The notes beneath the pieces were generated by a model that saw nothing but the letters and a program-made list of their open reading frames with translations, did no database searches and was not told the origin of the DNA. Position numbers and translations under genes: made by a program. This document shows, in pieces, positions 8,076 through 16,276 of a stretch of 64,000 nt of DNA (position 1 is its first letter; each line of letters starts with the position of its first letter). Source of the DNA: Rhizobium sp. Pop5 (GTDB taxonomy: Bacteria > Pseudomonadota > Alphaproteobacteria > Rhizobiales > Rhizobiaceae); contig NZ_CP099399.1 of the NCBI RefSeq assembly GCF_024721175.1, positions 3,366,001 through 3,430,000 on the forward strand, given 5' to 3'.

Positions 8076-8357
8076 GTGGCACAGGTCATCAAACGACGTA
8101 AAACTCTCGTGGTTTCCAGCGACAAGATTTCGCTGGCAAAAGGCATCAGCCTTCCGCAGGGACGCTACCCCGTCACCGCCGAATATGTCGTGTCCCACAT
8201 GCGGGGCAGGCCGGTCGAGCAAGCCGGCCGTGTCATGCTCCCCCTGACGCGACAAAACCTCATTGACTTCGGCGTCGACCTGACCGGCAGCACGATGCTG
8301 GGTATCGATATCGACGTCAGCGGCAATATTGCGCGCAAGGAAGCCATCCTGGAGTAA
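8076..8357 (+). CDS. hypothetical protein (93 aa), GTG start
   Basis: I do not recognise this protein. It begins at a GTG preceded by TAGGAG (8061-8066) at good spacing, and the frame has strong rhizobial codon bias with no in-frame ATG near the start. The product is soluble and basic at the N-terminus (MAQVIKRRKTLVV), with no signal peptide or membrane segment. A minus-strand frame overlaps it (8025-8546) but lacks coding features. It stands alone between tRNA-Val and ropA, probably from its own promoter in 8027-8060. Confidence 0.6.
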   Translation: MAQVIKRRKTLVVSSDKISLAKGISLPQGRYPVTAEYVVSHMRGRPVEQAGRVMLPLTRQNLIDFGVDLTGSTMLGIDIDVSGNIARKEAILE

Positions 8358-8936
8358 TCCCCAGGGCGCAAGAGGCTGAGGCCGCCGCCCTTCCCGATCG
8401 GGAGCACTCCCGCCTTCAATGGCCATATCCGCCTGCCGCCGAGCCGCGTCAACGCGGGCGTCGGCAACATGATGACGGCAAGTCCCGAGGCAGGCAACTA
8501 AAGCATATCGCAATCCTTGATTCGCATGCTCCAGGTCGATCAGCACGCCCCGGCAAACCCTGCGCGCGCGCCCTTTGCCGATCCGCGCAGATTGCAGTTA
8601 TGACATTTTCGCATATCAACATATGCTCACACGAGCTTAAATTGCATACCTCCGCCCAAATTCAGCCCCTCGTTGGCTTTGCATCCAGAACTGCGATTTT
8701 GTGACGGACAGATGACAAATTTGTGACGAAATGCGTGTTATTTCAGCCACATAGCAAGTGCGGCTCAATGTCACAATCGGATATGTCGTTGCAGCGCAGC
8801 ATCACCTATGTCACTTCCGCAGCGGGGCAGGGACCGAGCTAAAAAGGTGCCGCTTCGATCACACGGGGTGAAGATCCATAGGGACTGCCGATGGCAACGG
8901 TCTTCATCCTCTTGCATCTGAACTGGAGGTTATTCC
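8358..8936. promoter_or_regulatory. long ropA upstream region with repeated GTGAC half-sites
   Basis: 579 nt without a convincing gene. The 3' half has direct repeats of TTTGTGACG at 8698-8706 and 8720-8728, exactly 22 bp (two helical turns) apart. TGTCAC occurs at 8769-8774 and 8809-8814, 40 bp apart. An inverted repeat GCATAT-CAAC-ATATGC is at 8611-8626. Such spacing is typical of OmpR/ChvI-class regulator sites and of strongly regulated porin promoters, but no regulator is identified. The 5' 140 nt (about 8370-8505) read through as a short peptide in one frame and may be a degraded gene end. Confidence 0.4.
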
Positions 8937-9980
8937 ATGAATATCAAGAGCCTTCTTCTCGGCTCCGCTGCTGCTCTCGCAGTAGTATCCGGTGCTCACG
9001 CTGCTGACGCTATCGTTGCTGCTGAGCCGGAACCGGTTGAATATGTCCGCGTCTGCGACGCTTACGGCACCGGCTACTTCTACATCCCGGGCACCGAAAC
9101 CTGCCTCAAGATCAACGGCTACATCCGTTTTCAGGTTGACGTCGGCCCGCACGCCAGCTCGATCGGCGCCGGCGGCGGCGGTTCTGTCGCCAACGACTCG
9201 GACTGGGACGCCCGTACGCGCGGCCAGGTTCAGTTCACCGCCAAGAGCGACACCGAATACGGTCCGCTGACCGGCGTTATCGTCATGCAGTTCAATGCTG
9301 ACAACGCTTCGGCCCAGAAGGCCCAGCTCGACTCCGCTTACCTCGACATTGCCGGCTTCCGCGCTGGTCTGTTCTACAGCTGGTGGGACGACGGCCTCTC
9401 CGGCGAAACCGACGATATCGGTTCTCCGGTAACGCTGCATAACTCGATCCGTTATCAGTACGAAACCGACGCCTTCTACGCTGGCATCAGCGTTGACGAG
9501 CTGGAAGACAGCCCGGTCTACAACGGCGAAGCCGCCAACAACTGGGGCGTTGCAGTCGGTCTCGGCGGCAAGGCTGGTATCTTCAGCTACCAGATCACCG
9601 CCGGTTACGACACCGACAACGAAGAAGGCGCCGTCCGCGCTATGGGTACGGTTGCCGTCGGTCCGGGCACGCTCGGCCTCGCAGCTGTCTACGCTTCCAA
9701 CCCGAACGCCTACTACAACAAGGCCGAATGGGCGATCGCCGCTGAATACGCCATCAAGGCGACTGACAAGCTGAAGATCACTCCGGCTGTTCAGTACTAT
9801 GACAACTACGGCATCACCGCTGGCAAGTTCAACGACGACGTCAACGCCTGGAAGGCCGGTGTAACGATCGACTACCAGATCGTCGACAACCTCTCGGCAA
9901 AGGTCTCGGTTCAGTACCTCGATGCTGACAACGCTGATGACGTAACCTCGGGCTACTTCCGCCTGCAGCGCGCATTCTGA
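8937..9980 (+). CDS. ropA: outer-membrane porin, RopA/Omp2b family
   Basis: A 347-aa porin forming a trimeric 16-strand beta barrel for passive diffusion of small solutes. A signal peptide, MNIKSLLLGSAAALAVVSG, is cleaved after about A22 (AHA|AD). The mature N-terminus has the family motif EPVEYVRVCDAYGTGYFYIPG with two cysteines (VCDAYG, ETCLKINGY), and the C-terminus ends in the outer-membrane signature Phe (RLQRAF). A clear TGGAGG lies before the ATG. Codon use is strongly biased to C-ending codons, as in highly expressed genes. Rhizobium carries several ropA paralogues; which one this is cannot be decided here. Confidence 0.93.
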   Translation: MNIKSLLLGSAAALAVVSGAHAADAIVAAEPEPVEYVRVCDAYGTGYFYIPGTETCLKINGYIRFQVDVGPHASSIGAGGGGSVANDSDWDARTRGQVQFTAKSDTEYGPLTGVIVMQFNADNASAQKAQLDSAYLDIAGFRAGLFYSWWDDGLSGETDDIGSPVTLHNSIRYQYETDAFYAGISVDELEDSPVYNGEAANNWGVAVGLGGKAGIFSYQITAGYDTDNEEGAVRAMGTVAVGPGTLGLAAVYASNPNAYYNKAEWAIAAEYAIKATDKLKITPAVQYYDNYGITAGKFNDDVNAWKAGVTIDYQIVDNLSAKVSVQYLDADNADDVTSGYFRLQRAF

Positions 9981-10000
9981 TGAAAAGGCTGCCGGCCGCT

Positions 10001-10103
10001 GCATGATTCCTTAAATCGGAATCGATTTAAGCGGAAAATTATGCAGCAATTCAAAGTGCTACAGCGCCCTTTACGCGTCTGACAAGACGCGCGGGCGCTG
10101 TAG
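10001..10103. repeat. rhizobial intergenic palindromic repeat after ropA
   Basis: Two nested palindromes in tandem. TTAAATCG-GAAT-CGATTTAA (10011-10030) is flanked by near-complementary TGCAT...ATGCA arms. Next is CTACAGCGCCC (10059-10069) with GGGCGCTGTAG (10093-10103), enclosing an inner GCGTCT/AGACGC hairpin (10075-10090). I recognise this composite from intergenic regions of many Rhizobium replicons. It may also stop ropA transcription, as no other terminator is visible. Confidence 0.65.
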
Positions 10104-10477
10104 ACCGCCAGCGATGACCAATTCCTGATCTGACTGACCTCCGATCGGGAAAGGATGGGTCTGGACTTCCCTGCCTGGGCCCATTCCCTTGACCAGACGT
10201 GCATACGAGACGGCAGGTGCCCCAGAAGCGCCTGCCGTTATCGTGCATTCGGTTCGTTGTGAATATCAGGCCGCCTTTACCATCGCGAGACCTTGCAACC
10301 GGCGGGCTTGACTGGACTTTTCGTTCATCTGCGGCCCACTGCCAAGCTCGCTCGGTCACCGGCGGATTCTTCGCACTGCAGGAATCATGGAACCAAATTC
10401 GGACACAGAACCATGCCATGGCGAACCGAAGGCGAGCCAGCGATTCGTCTCGCCAGGACATGGGGTTTGAGATCGAA
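10104..10477. other. intergenic stretch without recognisable gene
   Basis: 374 nt between the palindrome and the exported protein gene. Frames run through it on both strands, but none has a ribosome site, family resemblance or convincing codon use. It presumably carries the promoter of the next gene. Confidence 0.35.
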
Positions 10478-10972
10478 ATGAAGTTATCCGCGCTTGCTGC
10501 CGCCACAATTTTTTCTGCCGCCCTCGCCTTGCCGGCCGCCGCCGCCCCGGCGCCCGCCCCCGAGACGTTTCCCGGCGCGCCCGGCGTCATTACGCTTTCC
10601 GGCAAATGCGCCAAGCTTGTCGTCGCAAAGTTCGACGCCACCAAGGGCTGCAAGAACGAGCTTGCCAGTGTCACGCTGGCGAACGGCACGGTGACCTTCA
10701 TCTTCACTTCGGACGGTAAGGCGCTCGGCTTTCAGGGAGACGGCGCCGGCATCAAGCCCGCCTCCAACGGCAATGCCCGCCTGCCGCTGAGCCTCGTCAC
10801 CACGGGTGTCGGCAACAAGATGACCGGCCAGGTCAAGGTCGCCGGCTTCTGCACCTTCGGCAATCCCTATGCCGGCAAGCCGTTCGCGATCGAATGCACC
10901 GCCGAAAGCAAGGATTCTTCCTTCACAGGCAGCTTCCGCACCGGCGGCCAGTTGGTGAAGAAAGACAAGTAG
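10478..10972 (+). CDS. hypothetical exported protein (164 aa)
   Basis: Function unknown. The ATG at 10478 gives a textbook signal peptide (MKLSALAAATIFSAALALPA, cleavage near AAA|AP at about residue 23). An upstream in-frame ATG at 10460 would put six extra residues before it, and the longer open frame to 10199 reads as non-coding sequence. The mature protein has four cysteines (GKCAK, KGCKN, GFCTFG, IECTAES), suggesting two disulfides in the periplasm, and alternating short beta-type segments. It converges on the nuclease-like gene 10 nt downstream, so the two are not an operon. Confidence 0.7.
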   Translation: MKLSALAAATIFSAALALPAAAAPAPAPETFPGAPGVITLSGKCAKLVVAKFDATKGCKNELASVTLANGTVTFIFTSDGKALGFQGDGAGIKPASNGNARLPLSLVTTGVGNKMTGQVKVAGFCTFGNPYAGKPFAIECTAESKDSSFTGSFRTGGQLVKKDK

Positions 10973-10982
10973 CCCAGCCTCC

Positions 10983-11702
10983 TCAGGCGGCGCACCAGGC
11001 GCCGCCGGCAGCACCCGGCTTACGGGCCAGGCCCTCGTTGATCAGTTGCGTGCCGAAGGAGCGCCCGTCGCGCGAAACGACACGCGGCGCGCCGGAGGGA
11101 TCGGCCTTGCCCGCCGCATTCATGGTGAAAGGTCCGGCGTTCAGAAGCGCGAGCAGACGCGCCTTGCCGGCAAAGGCGACCCTGCGCTCGTCATCGCAGC
11201 GCGCCCGGTCGACGATCGGGCTCGCCATGTCGGCGATCACGATCTTTTCGCCCTTGTACCAGAAGACGCCGCCGTCTCCGACGCAGTTGATATGGGCGCC
11301 CTGGCCGCAATAGCCGAAGGCCGCTGTCCCCGTCTCCGGGGTAGCGGGAGAGGAAGGAGACGGTGTCGCCTTGACCGGCTGGGCAGTCAGCGTGGGAATG
11401 GCTGCGGGCGGCAGCGGCCCGGCCGCCGCCGGTGCGGGCTTCGGCGCCGGAGACGCGAGCGCCACCTGCTTCGGCGGCGCGTCTTTCCGCAAAGCAGGCT
11501 TCTCCTCCGCCATTTCCCGTATCAATGCCGCCGGTTGCCGGCCAAGCATCGGCTTGATGCTCTTCCAATGGTCGTAGGCCGCAATGCCGGCGATCGCGGC
11601 AACGCCGATCACCGTCCACGGCAACAGCCCACTGCCGCTGCGCGTCCTGCTCTTTCCTCTCGCCGGCGCCTTGCGGCGGCTTCGTGTCGCTGTCTTGGCC
11701 AT
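10983..11702 (-). CDS. membrane-anchored staphylococcal-nuclease-like protein, possibly inactive
   Basis: A 239-aa protein from the ATG at 11702. It has a basic N-terminus, one membrane segment (about residues 27-44, LLPWTVIGVAAIAGIAAY), a long Pro/Ala-rich linker (about 75-125), then an SNase/TNase-like domain. The block KGEKIVIADMASPIVDRARC followed by KARLLALLNAG recalls thermonuclease. The catalytic Glu normally found in the DTPE motif is replaced (here SPIV), so nuclease activity is doubtful. Topology puts the domain in the periplasm. The longer frame to 11741 adds 13 residues and is less likely. Confidence 0.65.
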   Translation of the reverse strand: MAKTATRSRRKAPARGKSRTRSGSGLLPWTVIGVAAIAGIAAYDHWKSIKPMLGRQPAALIREMAEEKPALRKDAPPKQVALASPAPKPAPAAAGPLPPAAIPTLTAQPVKATPSPSSPATPETGTAAFGYCGQGAHINCVGDGGVFWYKGEKIVIADMASPIVDRARCDDERRVAFAGKARLLALLNAGPFTMNAAGKADPSGAPRVVSRDGRSFGTQLINEGLARKPGAAGGAWCAA

Positions 11703-11805
11703 CTGTCCGATTCCCGTGAGGCCGGGATTATCGCCGCTCAATCCTTTCCGAAAGGTTGGCGTGACCCATCATCTTTGAAGGCGCATCGATCGGAATGAAC
11801 TTCAA

Positions 11806-11838
11806 TCAAAAAACAAACGCCCGGCATCATACCGGGCG
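11806..11838 (-). terminator. Rho-independent terminator of the 59-aa gene
   Basis: On the minus strand a stem of CGCCCGG and CCGGGCG (11818-11838) is followed by TTTGTTTTTTG. It lies directly after the stop codon of the small gene at 11863. Confidence 0.8.
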
Positions 11839-11862
11839 TCTGCATGTTAATTTGGCCGTTGC

Positions 11863-12042
11863 TCATTCGGGGCGCGCGGCCGAAGCTTCGCTTTTCCCAA
11901 TCGATGCCGGGCGACTGCCGGACGCAGCAGACGGCTTTGGACGTTTGCCGATATCGATATGCTCGTCCGCCGCCTCACGGACGGACTGCCATTCATTCTC
12001 GTGCCTGATGTAGATATCGCGGGGCACAAAATTCACAGTCAT
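11863..12042 (-). CDS. small hypothetical protein (59 aa)
   Basis: A short open frame beginning MTVNFVPRDIYIRHENEW and ending SEASAARPE. Support comes from a good ribosome site (AGGATGAG, 7 nt before the ATG), an immediate strong terminator after the stop, and codon use matching its neighbours. The N-terminal half is ordered and charged (REAADEHIDIGKRPKP) and the C-terminal half is Ser/Ala/Pro-rich. No family is recognised. It is 44 nt downstream of the next small gene on the same strand, so the two are probably one transcript. Confidence 0.65.
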   Translation of the reverse strand: MTVNFVPRDIYIRHENEWQSVREAADEHIDIGKRPKPSAASGSRPASIGKSEASAARPE

Positions 12043-12086
12043 ATGTTTCTCATCCTATTTCAAATCCGGCGGCTTGCGAAAATCCG

Positions 12087-12302
12087 TTATTTCTTGCCCT
12101 TGATGTCGGGACCACCCTTGGAAAGATCCGCACCGCTGACATGGGCAGGCACATGAATGTCGTGGATGACGCCAGGCGTCAGAGTCAGGTCGACATGATG
12201 CGGCGGCAGCACCTGGGCCTTCTGCATACGGTTCGGCCTTGCCCGCTTCATGCGGTCGGACGCTTCCGTGCGTTTGTCGGGAACATGGGTCGAGGTGTGC
12301 AT
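12087..12302 (-). CDS. small hypothetical protein (71 aa)
   Basis: Starts with tandem ATG codons at 12305 and 12302. AAGGAGG lies 6 nt before the second, so I use 12302. The product (MHTSTHVPDKRTEASDRMKR...) is basic, with no membrane segment. Its middle, HHVDLTLTPGVIHDIHVPAHV, alternates hydrophobic residues as a beta strand would and is His-rich (five His in about 25 residues). The strong ribosome site and the partner gene downstream argue that it is real. Function unknown. Confidence 0.6.
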   Translation of the reverse strand: MHTSTHVPDKRTEASDRMKRARPNRMQKAQVLPPHHVDLTLTPGVIHDIHVPAHVSGADLSKGGPDIKGKK

Positions 12303-12305
12303 CAT

Positions 12306-12656
12306 CGGCCTCCTTTTTTAAGCTCAACCAAAGCGTAACGGGCGGGCTGTCGGATGGTTCCCAAAAAATCGCCAATTTCCATGTGACGGTCGGCCTTGAC
12401 TGGCCCGGGAAGTTGATTACCTAGGACCCATCCCGCCGCCTTCCAGACATCGGCTGCGGGGAACATTGGTGCCGGGCCCCTCTGGCGAGAGTTTTTACGG
12501 CGCTCTCGTGATGTCGGTACCGCCTGCAGCTTAGCCGGCGGATTTTTCATCGATGAAAAAGCTCACCATGCCTTGTCAGCATGCCCGTTGTGGCATGCCG
12601 CGTTTCTCCACTGTCCCTACCCTCTACAACCAGCTTTGCGGTCGCGAGGTGCGGCC
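12306..12656. other. divergent intergenic region before the DUF475 gene
   Basis: 351 nt holding the promoters of the small-gene pair (minus) and of the DUF475 gene (plus). I looked for a yybP-ykoY manganese riboswitch, which often precedes TerC-like genes, and did not find its conserved core. A local hairpin-forming GGCATGCC-rich segment lies near 12580-12600. No gene seen. Confidence 0.35.
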
Positions 12657-13748
12657 ATGAATCAGCTTGCACCGCATAAATCCTCGCTCGGCTATTTCCG
12701 CTGGGCCTTCGTCGTCACGGCCGTCGGGCTCATTCTCGGCGCCGTGCTCGGTTGGCAGACGACCGGCACGATCGGCGGCATGGCGACGGTCTTCTTCATC
12801 TGCACCGTGCTTGCGGTGCTGGAAATCTCGCTCTCCTTCGACAATGCCATCGTCAACGCCAACAAGCTGAAGGAGATGACGCCGGTCTGGCAGAAACGCT
12901 TCCTCACCTGGGGCATCGTCATCGCGGTCTTTGGTATGCGTATCGTCTTCCCGCTGGCGATCGTCGCCATCGCAGCGCGGATCGGCCCCTGGGACGCTCT
13001 GGTGCTGGCCGCCCGCGAGCCCGATGAATATGCCCGCATCATGAACGACGCGCATCTGCCAATCGCAGCCTTCGGCGGCACCTTCCTGATGATGGTCGGC
13101 CTCAGCTATTTCTTCGATCATAAGAAGGAGATCCATTGGCTTCCGGGCCTGGAAAAGGTGATGGCGCGCTCCGCCACCATCAAGGGCGTCGAGATCGCCT
13201 TCGTGCTGGCGCTGATGCTCGTCTTCTCCTGGCTGATCGGCGGCGAGGAAGCCACTGTCTTCGTCCATTGCGCCATCTACGGCCTGCTTACCTTCCTCGC
13301 GGTCGAGGTCGTCGGCGGGCTGCTCGATGCCTCGCAGCAGACGATGAGCGCTGCCGCCAAGGGCGGTCTCGGCGCCTTCATCTATCTGGAGGTGCTGGAT
13401 GCCAGCTTCTCCTTCGACGGCGTCATCGGCGCCTTTGCGCTGACGCAGAACCTCTTCGTCATCGCGATCGGCCTCGGCATCGGCGCCATGTATGTGCGCT
13501 CGATGACGATCATGCTGGTGGAGAAGGGAACGCTTGCCGAATATCGCTACCTCGAACACGGCGCCTTCTACGCCATCCTGATCCTCTCGGTGATCATGTA
13601 TGCCCAGACCCTGGTGCATATCCCCGAGGTGATCACCGGTCTCGGCGGCGCGGCCCTGATCGGCCTGTCGTTCTGGTCGTCCATCCGCCACAACAAGCGC
13701 GAGCAGGCGGAAGATCACCCCGGCCAACGGGAAGAGCTTCACGCCTGA
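12657..13748 (+). CDS. DUF475 family integral membrane protein (TerC/YkoY-like)
   Basis: A 363-aa protein with about nine membrane segments. The paired acidic motifs typical of the TerC superfamily are clear: EISLSFDNAIVNA in the first half and EVLDASFSFDGVIGAF in the second. In TerC/Alx relatives the Asp residues are implicated in metal (Mn) export or in metalation of secreted proteins. The ATG at 12657 (GAGGT upstream) is chosen over the 84-nt longer frame, which would begin with non-homologous sequence. DUF475 members are sometimes linked with tellurite or metal stress; no ter genes are nearby. Confidence 0.85.
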   Translation: MNQLAPHKSSLGYFRWAFVVTAVGLILGAVLGWQTTGTIGGMATVFFICTVLAVLEISLSFDNAIVNANKLKEMTPVWQKRFLTWGIVIAVFGMRIVFPLAIVAIAARIGPWDALVLAAREPDEYARIMNDAHLPIAAFGGTFLMMVGLSYFFDHKKEIHWLPGLEKVMARSATIKGVEIAFVLALMLVFSWLIGGEEATVFVHCAIYGLLTFLAVEVVGGLLDASQQTMSAAAKGGLGAFIYLEVLDASFSFDGVIGAFALTQNLFVIAIGLGIGAMYVRSMTIMLVEKGTLAEYRYLEHGAFYAILILSVIMYAQTLVHIPEVITGLGGAALIGLSFWSSIRHNKREQAEDHPGQREELHA

Positions 13749-13803
13749 CGATCACGATGCCGCAGCGCCGGGCGTTGCGGCATCTCCAATCGGATAAAAA
13801 TAA

Positions 13804-13829
13804 AGCCCGCGACCATCCGGTTGCGGGCT
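13804..13829 (-). terminator. terminator between DUF475 gene and small DUF1127-like gene
   Basis: AGCCCGC and GCGGGCT arms, extended by GGT/ACC, form a strong stem. The minus strand continues TTTATTTTTA, so it serves mainly the 56-aa gene. It may also stop the convergent DUF475 transcript. Confidence 0.75.
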
Positions 13830-13856
13830 GTTTCATTCATGCATGAAGTGCAGATC

Positions 13857-14027
13857 TTAGCGGATGACCTGGCCGAAGGAGACCGGGTCGATGCCGAGTT
13901 CCCTGAGGTCACGAGCGCGCGGACGGCGGCCTGCTTCGACGGCGGCGCTGACGGCATTTGCGGCGCCGAGCGCAGCGAATGCGCGGCCAAGGAAACCGGT
14001 ATGGATGGCATTGCGGATAGCGGACAT
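13857..14027 (-). CDS. small DUF1127-like protein (56 aa)
   Basis: Starts at the ATG at 14027 (MSAIRNAIHTGFLGRAF). The C-terminal RPRARDLRELGIDPVSFGQV resembles the L-R-D-x-G-I/L motif of DUF1127 proteins, short Arg-rich proteins abundant in Rhizobiaceae; some have been linked to RNA turnover and phosphate or carbon metabolism in Agrobacterium. The longer open frame to 14114 is leader sequence. It has its own terminator. Family membership is moderately sure because the N-terminal half is atypical. Confidence 0.65.
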   Translation of the reverse strand: MSAIRNAIHTGFLGRAFAALGAANAVSAAVEAGRRPRARDLRELGIDPVSFGQVIR

Positions 14028-14126
14028 TGTCTTTTTCTCTTGCTCTGTGATTGACCTCTCATAGATGGAAACGCGCATAGGTCGCGACAACGCACGTAAC
14101 ATCACCCCAGCCATGCAAAAAGAAGA

Positions 14127-14153
14127 GGCCGGCCCATGTCTCCATGGCCGGCC
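14127..14153 (-). terminator. terminator of the tctCBA operon
   Basis: GGCCGGCC arms around CATG-rich inner pairing form a very stable hairpin. On the minus strand it is followed by TCTTCTTTTTGC. It lies 26 nt after the tctA stop. Confidence 0.8.
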
Positions 14154-14178
14154 CTGAGGGAGGGGTAGGTTGGTCTTT

Positions 14179-15696
14179 TTAGTCTTCGTTTGCCGCCAGC
14201 TGGGACAGCACCTGGCCCCGGCCGCGGATGCGCAGGATCAACGGGATGAGGAAGGCGGCCGCCGCCACGATGAACAGGCCTGCCGCGATCGGCGACATCA
14301 CCAGCGTCGTGATGTCGCCCTGGCTGATCGCCAACGCCCGGCGCAGCTGCTGTTCGGCGAGCGGCCCAAGGATCAGGCCGACCACAACGGGCGCAATCGG
14401 GTAGCCGAAGAGCCGCATCACATAGCCGAGCAGGCCGAAGGCGAGCAGCATGCCGAGCTCGAACACCGACGGATTGGCGCCGATCGTGCCGAGCGTCGCA
14501 AACAGCAGGATGCCGGCATAGAGCCACGGCTTCGGAATCGTCAGCAGCCGCACCCAGAGCCCGATCATCGGCAGGTTCAGGACGAGCAGCATCGCATTGG
14601 CGATGAGCAGGCTGGCGATCAGGCCCCAGACGAGCTGCGGATTGGTGGCAAACAGCAGCGGTCCCGGCTGCAGCCCGTATTGCTGGAAGCCGGCAAGCAT
14701 GATCGCCGCCGTTGCCGTCGTCGGCAGGCCGAGCGTCAGAAGCGGCACCAGGGTACCGGCGGCCGAAGCATTGTTGGCCGCTTCAGGGCCTGCCACACCT
14801 TCGATCGCGCCGTGGCCGAACTCTTCCGGGTTCTTCGCCAGCCGCTTTTCGGTCGAATAGGACAGGAAGGTGCCGATTTCAGCGCCGCCCGCCGGCATCG
14901 CGCCGATCGGGAAACCGATCAGCGTTCCGCGCAGCCAGGGCTTCCACGAACGCGACCAGTCCTCGGCATTCATCCAGAGCGAACCCTTGACCGCCTCGAC
15001 CTTTTCCGCGATCCGGTTGCCCTGCGCAGCGATGTAAAGCGTTTCGCCGATCGCAAACATCGCCACGGCAAGCGTCGTCACCTCGATGCCGTCGAGCAGG
15101 TCGGGGATGCCGAAGGAAAGCCGCGCCTGCCCCGTCTGCTGGTCGATGCCGACCATGGCGAGCGCGAAGCCGATAAACAGCGAGGTCAGGCCCCTGAGCG
15201 CCGAATCGCCGAAGGCCGACGACACGGTGACGAAGGCGAGCACCATCAGCGCGAAATATTCTCGCGGCCCGAAGACCAGCGCCAGCTTGACGATATAGGG
15301 CGCGATGAAGGCGAGCCCGAGTGTGGCGATCAGGCCAGCGACGAAGGAGCCGATCGCCGCCGTCGCGAGTGCCGGTCCGCCGCGCCCGGCGCGCGCCATC
15401 TTGTTGCCTTCGAGCGCCGTGACGATCGAGGCGCTTTCACCCGGCGTATTGAGGAGGATCGAGGTCGTCGAGCCGCCATACATGCCGCCGTAATAGATGC
15501 CGGCGAACATGATCAGCGAGCCGCCCGGATCGAGCTTGTATGTGGCGGGCAACAGCAGCGCCACGGTGAGCGCCGGGCCGATGCCGGGCAGCACGCCGAC
15601 GGCGGTGCCGAGTGTCACGCCGACCAGCGCGTAAACCAGGTTCATCGGCTGCATCGCAACCAGGATACCCTGCCATAGGAATTCGAATGTGCTCAT
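14179..15696 (-). CDS. tctA: tripartite tricarboxylate transporter, large membrane subunit TctA
   Basis: A 505-aa protein with about 12 membrane segments and the family motifs [17 protein letters not shown] (about 38-54), the [18 protein letters not shown] loop (about 70-87) and a second GxxPxGGAE motif ([12 protein letters not shown], about 270-281). It is the channel-forming subunit that works with TctB and the periplasmic TctC to import tricarboxylates or related carboxylates using an ion gradient. Last gene of the operon, 88 nt after tctB. TTT systems are numerous in rhizobia and proteobacteria, and substrates cannot be assigned without the binding-protein ligand. Confidence 0.93.
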   Translation of the reverse strand: MSTFEFLWQGILVAMQPMNLVYALVGVTLGTAVGVLPGIGPALTVALLLPATYKLDPGGSLIMFAGIYYGGMYGGSTTSILLNTPGESASIVTALEGNKMARAGRGGPALATAAIGSFVAGLIATLGLAFIAPYIVKLALVFGPREYFALMVLAFVTVSSAFGDSALRGLTSLFIGFALAMVGIDQQTGQARLSFGIPDLLDGIEVTTLAVAMFAIGETLYIAAQGNRIAEKVEAVKGSLWMNAEDWSRSWKPWLRGTLIGFPIGAMPAGGAEIGTFLSYSTEKRLAKNPEEFGHGAIEGVAGPEAANNASAAGTLVPLLTLGLPTTATAAIMLAGFQQYGLQPGPLLFATNPQLVWGLIASLLIANAMLLVLNLPMIGLWVRLLTIPKPWLYAGILLFATLGTIGANPSVFELGMLLAFGLLGYVMRLFGYPIAPVVVGLILGPLAEQQLRRALAISQGDITTLVMSPIAAGLFIVAAAAFLIPLILRIRGRGQVLSQLAANED

Positions 15697-15784
15697 CTTG
15701 GTGTCCCAGGCGGCATTCCCGGCCCTGCATTTCGCAATCGGGCGCCGCGAAAAATCAAAAGAGCTGACAGCGCATCCGGCGCGG

Positions 15785-16276
15785 TCAGAAGAACAGGTGT
15801 TCGAGCGGGCCGGCCGGCAGCGTCAGCTGCAGGAGCTGCGAGAAGATCGTCCAGACGACGAAACTCAAGGCGATGCCGAAGGGCAGCGAGATCCAGAGCT
15901 TGCGTTTGCCGAAGCCGCGTGCCGTCAGCGCAAACAGCACGCCTGTTGCAATCGAGAATCCGGCAACGCGCAGAAGCAGCATCTGCCCGGCAAGACCCGC
16001 GACGATCCAGATGACCGGCGACACTTCCTGCGTCTCGCGTTCCGGAAACTCGCCACGCCAGGCTTCGGCGACGGTCCAGACACCAAGACAGAAGAGGCCG
16101 AACGCCACCACCTCGGGCACCGTTGACGGGCCGATGCGGTCATATTGCGCGATCGTTTTCAGGTGCGATGCATCCCAGGCCATCATGCCCGCGATGGCGA
16201 AGAGGAAAATGGCAATGATGAACGCCGCCCAATCAGGGCGGCGCTCGCTTGCCGAGGAGATCTTGTCCTCGCTCAT
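15785..16276 (-). CDS. tctB: tripartite tricarboxylate transporter, small membrane subunit TctB
   Basis: A 163-aa protein with four predicted membrane segments (for example [18 protein letters not shown] near residues 16-33 and a C-terminal pair). Fits TctB in size and position. Its ATG overlaps the tctC stop by 4 nt, indicating translational coupling. The [17 protein letters not shown] block is characteristic of the family. Poorly conserved, so the identification leans on context. Confidence 0.88.
   Translation of the reverse strand: MSEDKISSASERRPDWAAFIIAIFLFAIAGMMAWDASHLKTIAQYDRIGPSTVPEVVAFGLFCLGVWTVAEAWRGEFPERETQEVSPVIWIVAGLAGQMLLLRVAGFSIATGVLFALTARGFGKRKLWISLPFGIALSFVVWTIFSQLLQLTLPAGPLEHLFF

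Noticed and set aside
8370-8505. Possible gene remnant after the 93-aa gene
   Set aside because: One frame reads as a plausible short peptide, but there is no start, ribosome site or known family; evidence is too thin for a pseudogene call.
12306-12656. Manganese (yybP-ykoY) riboswitch before the DUF475 gene
   Set aside because: The expected conserved core could not be found; only generic hairpins are present.
14170-15678. 502-codon open frame on the plus strand
   Set aside because: Mirror of tctA in a high-GC genome; product is Arg/Gln/Asp-rich with no family resemblance.
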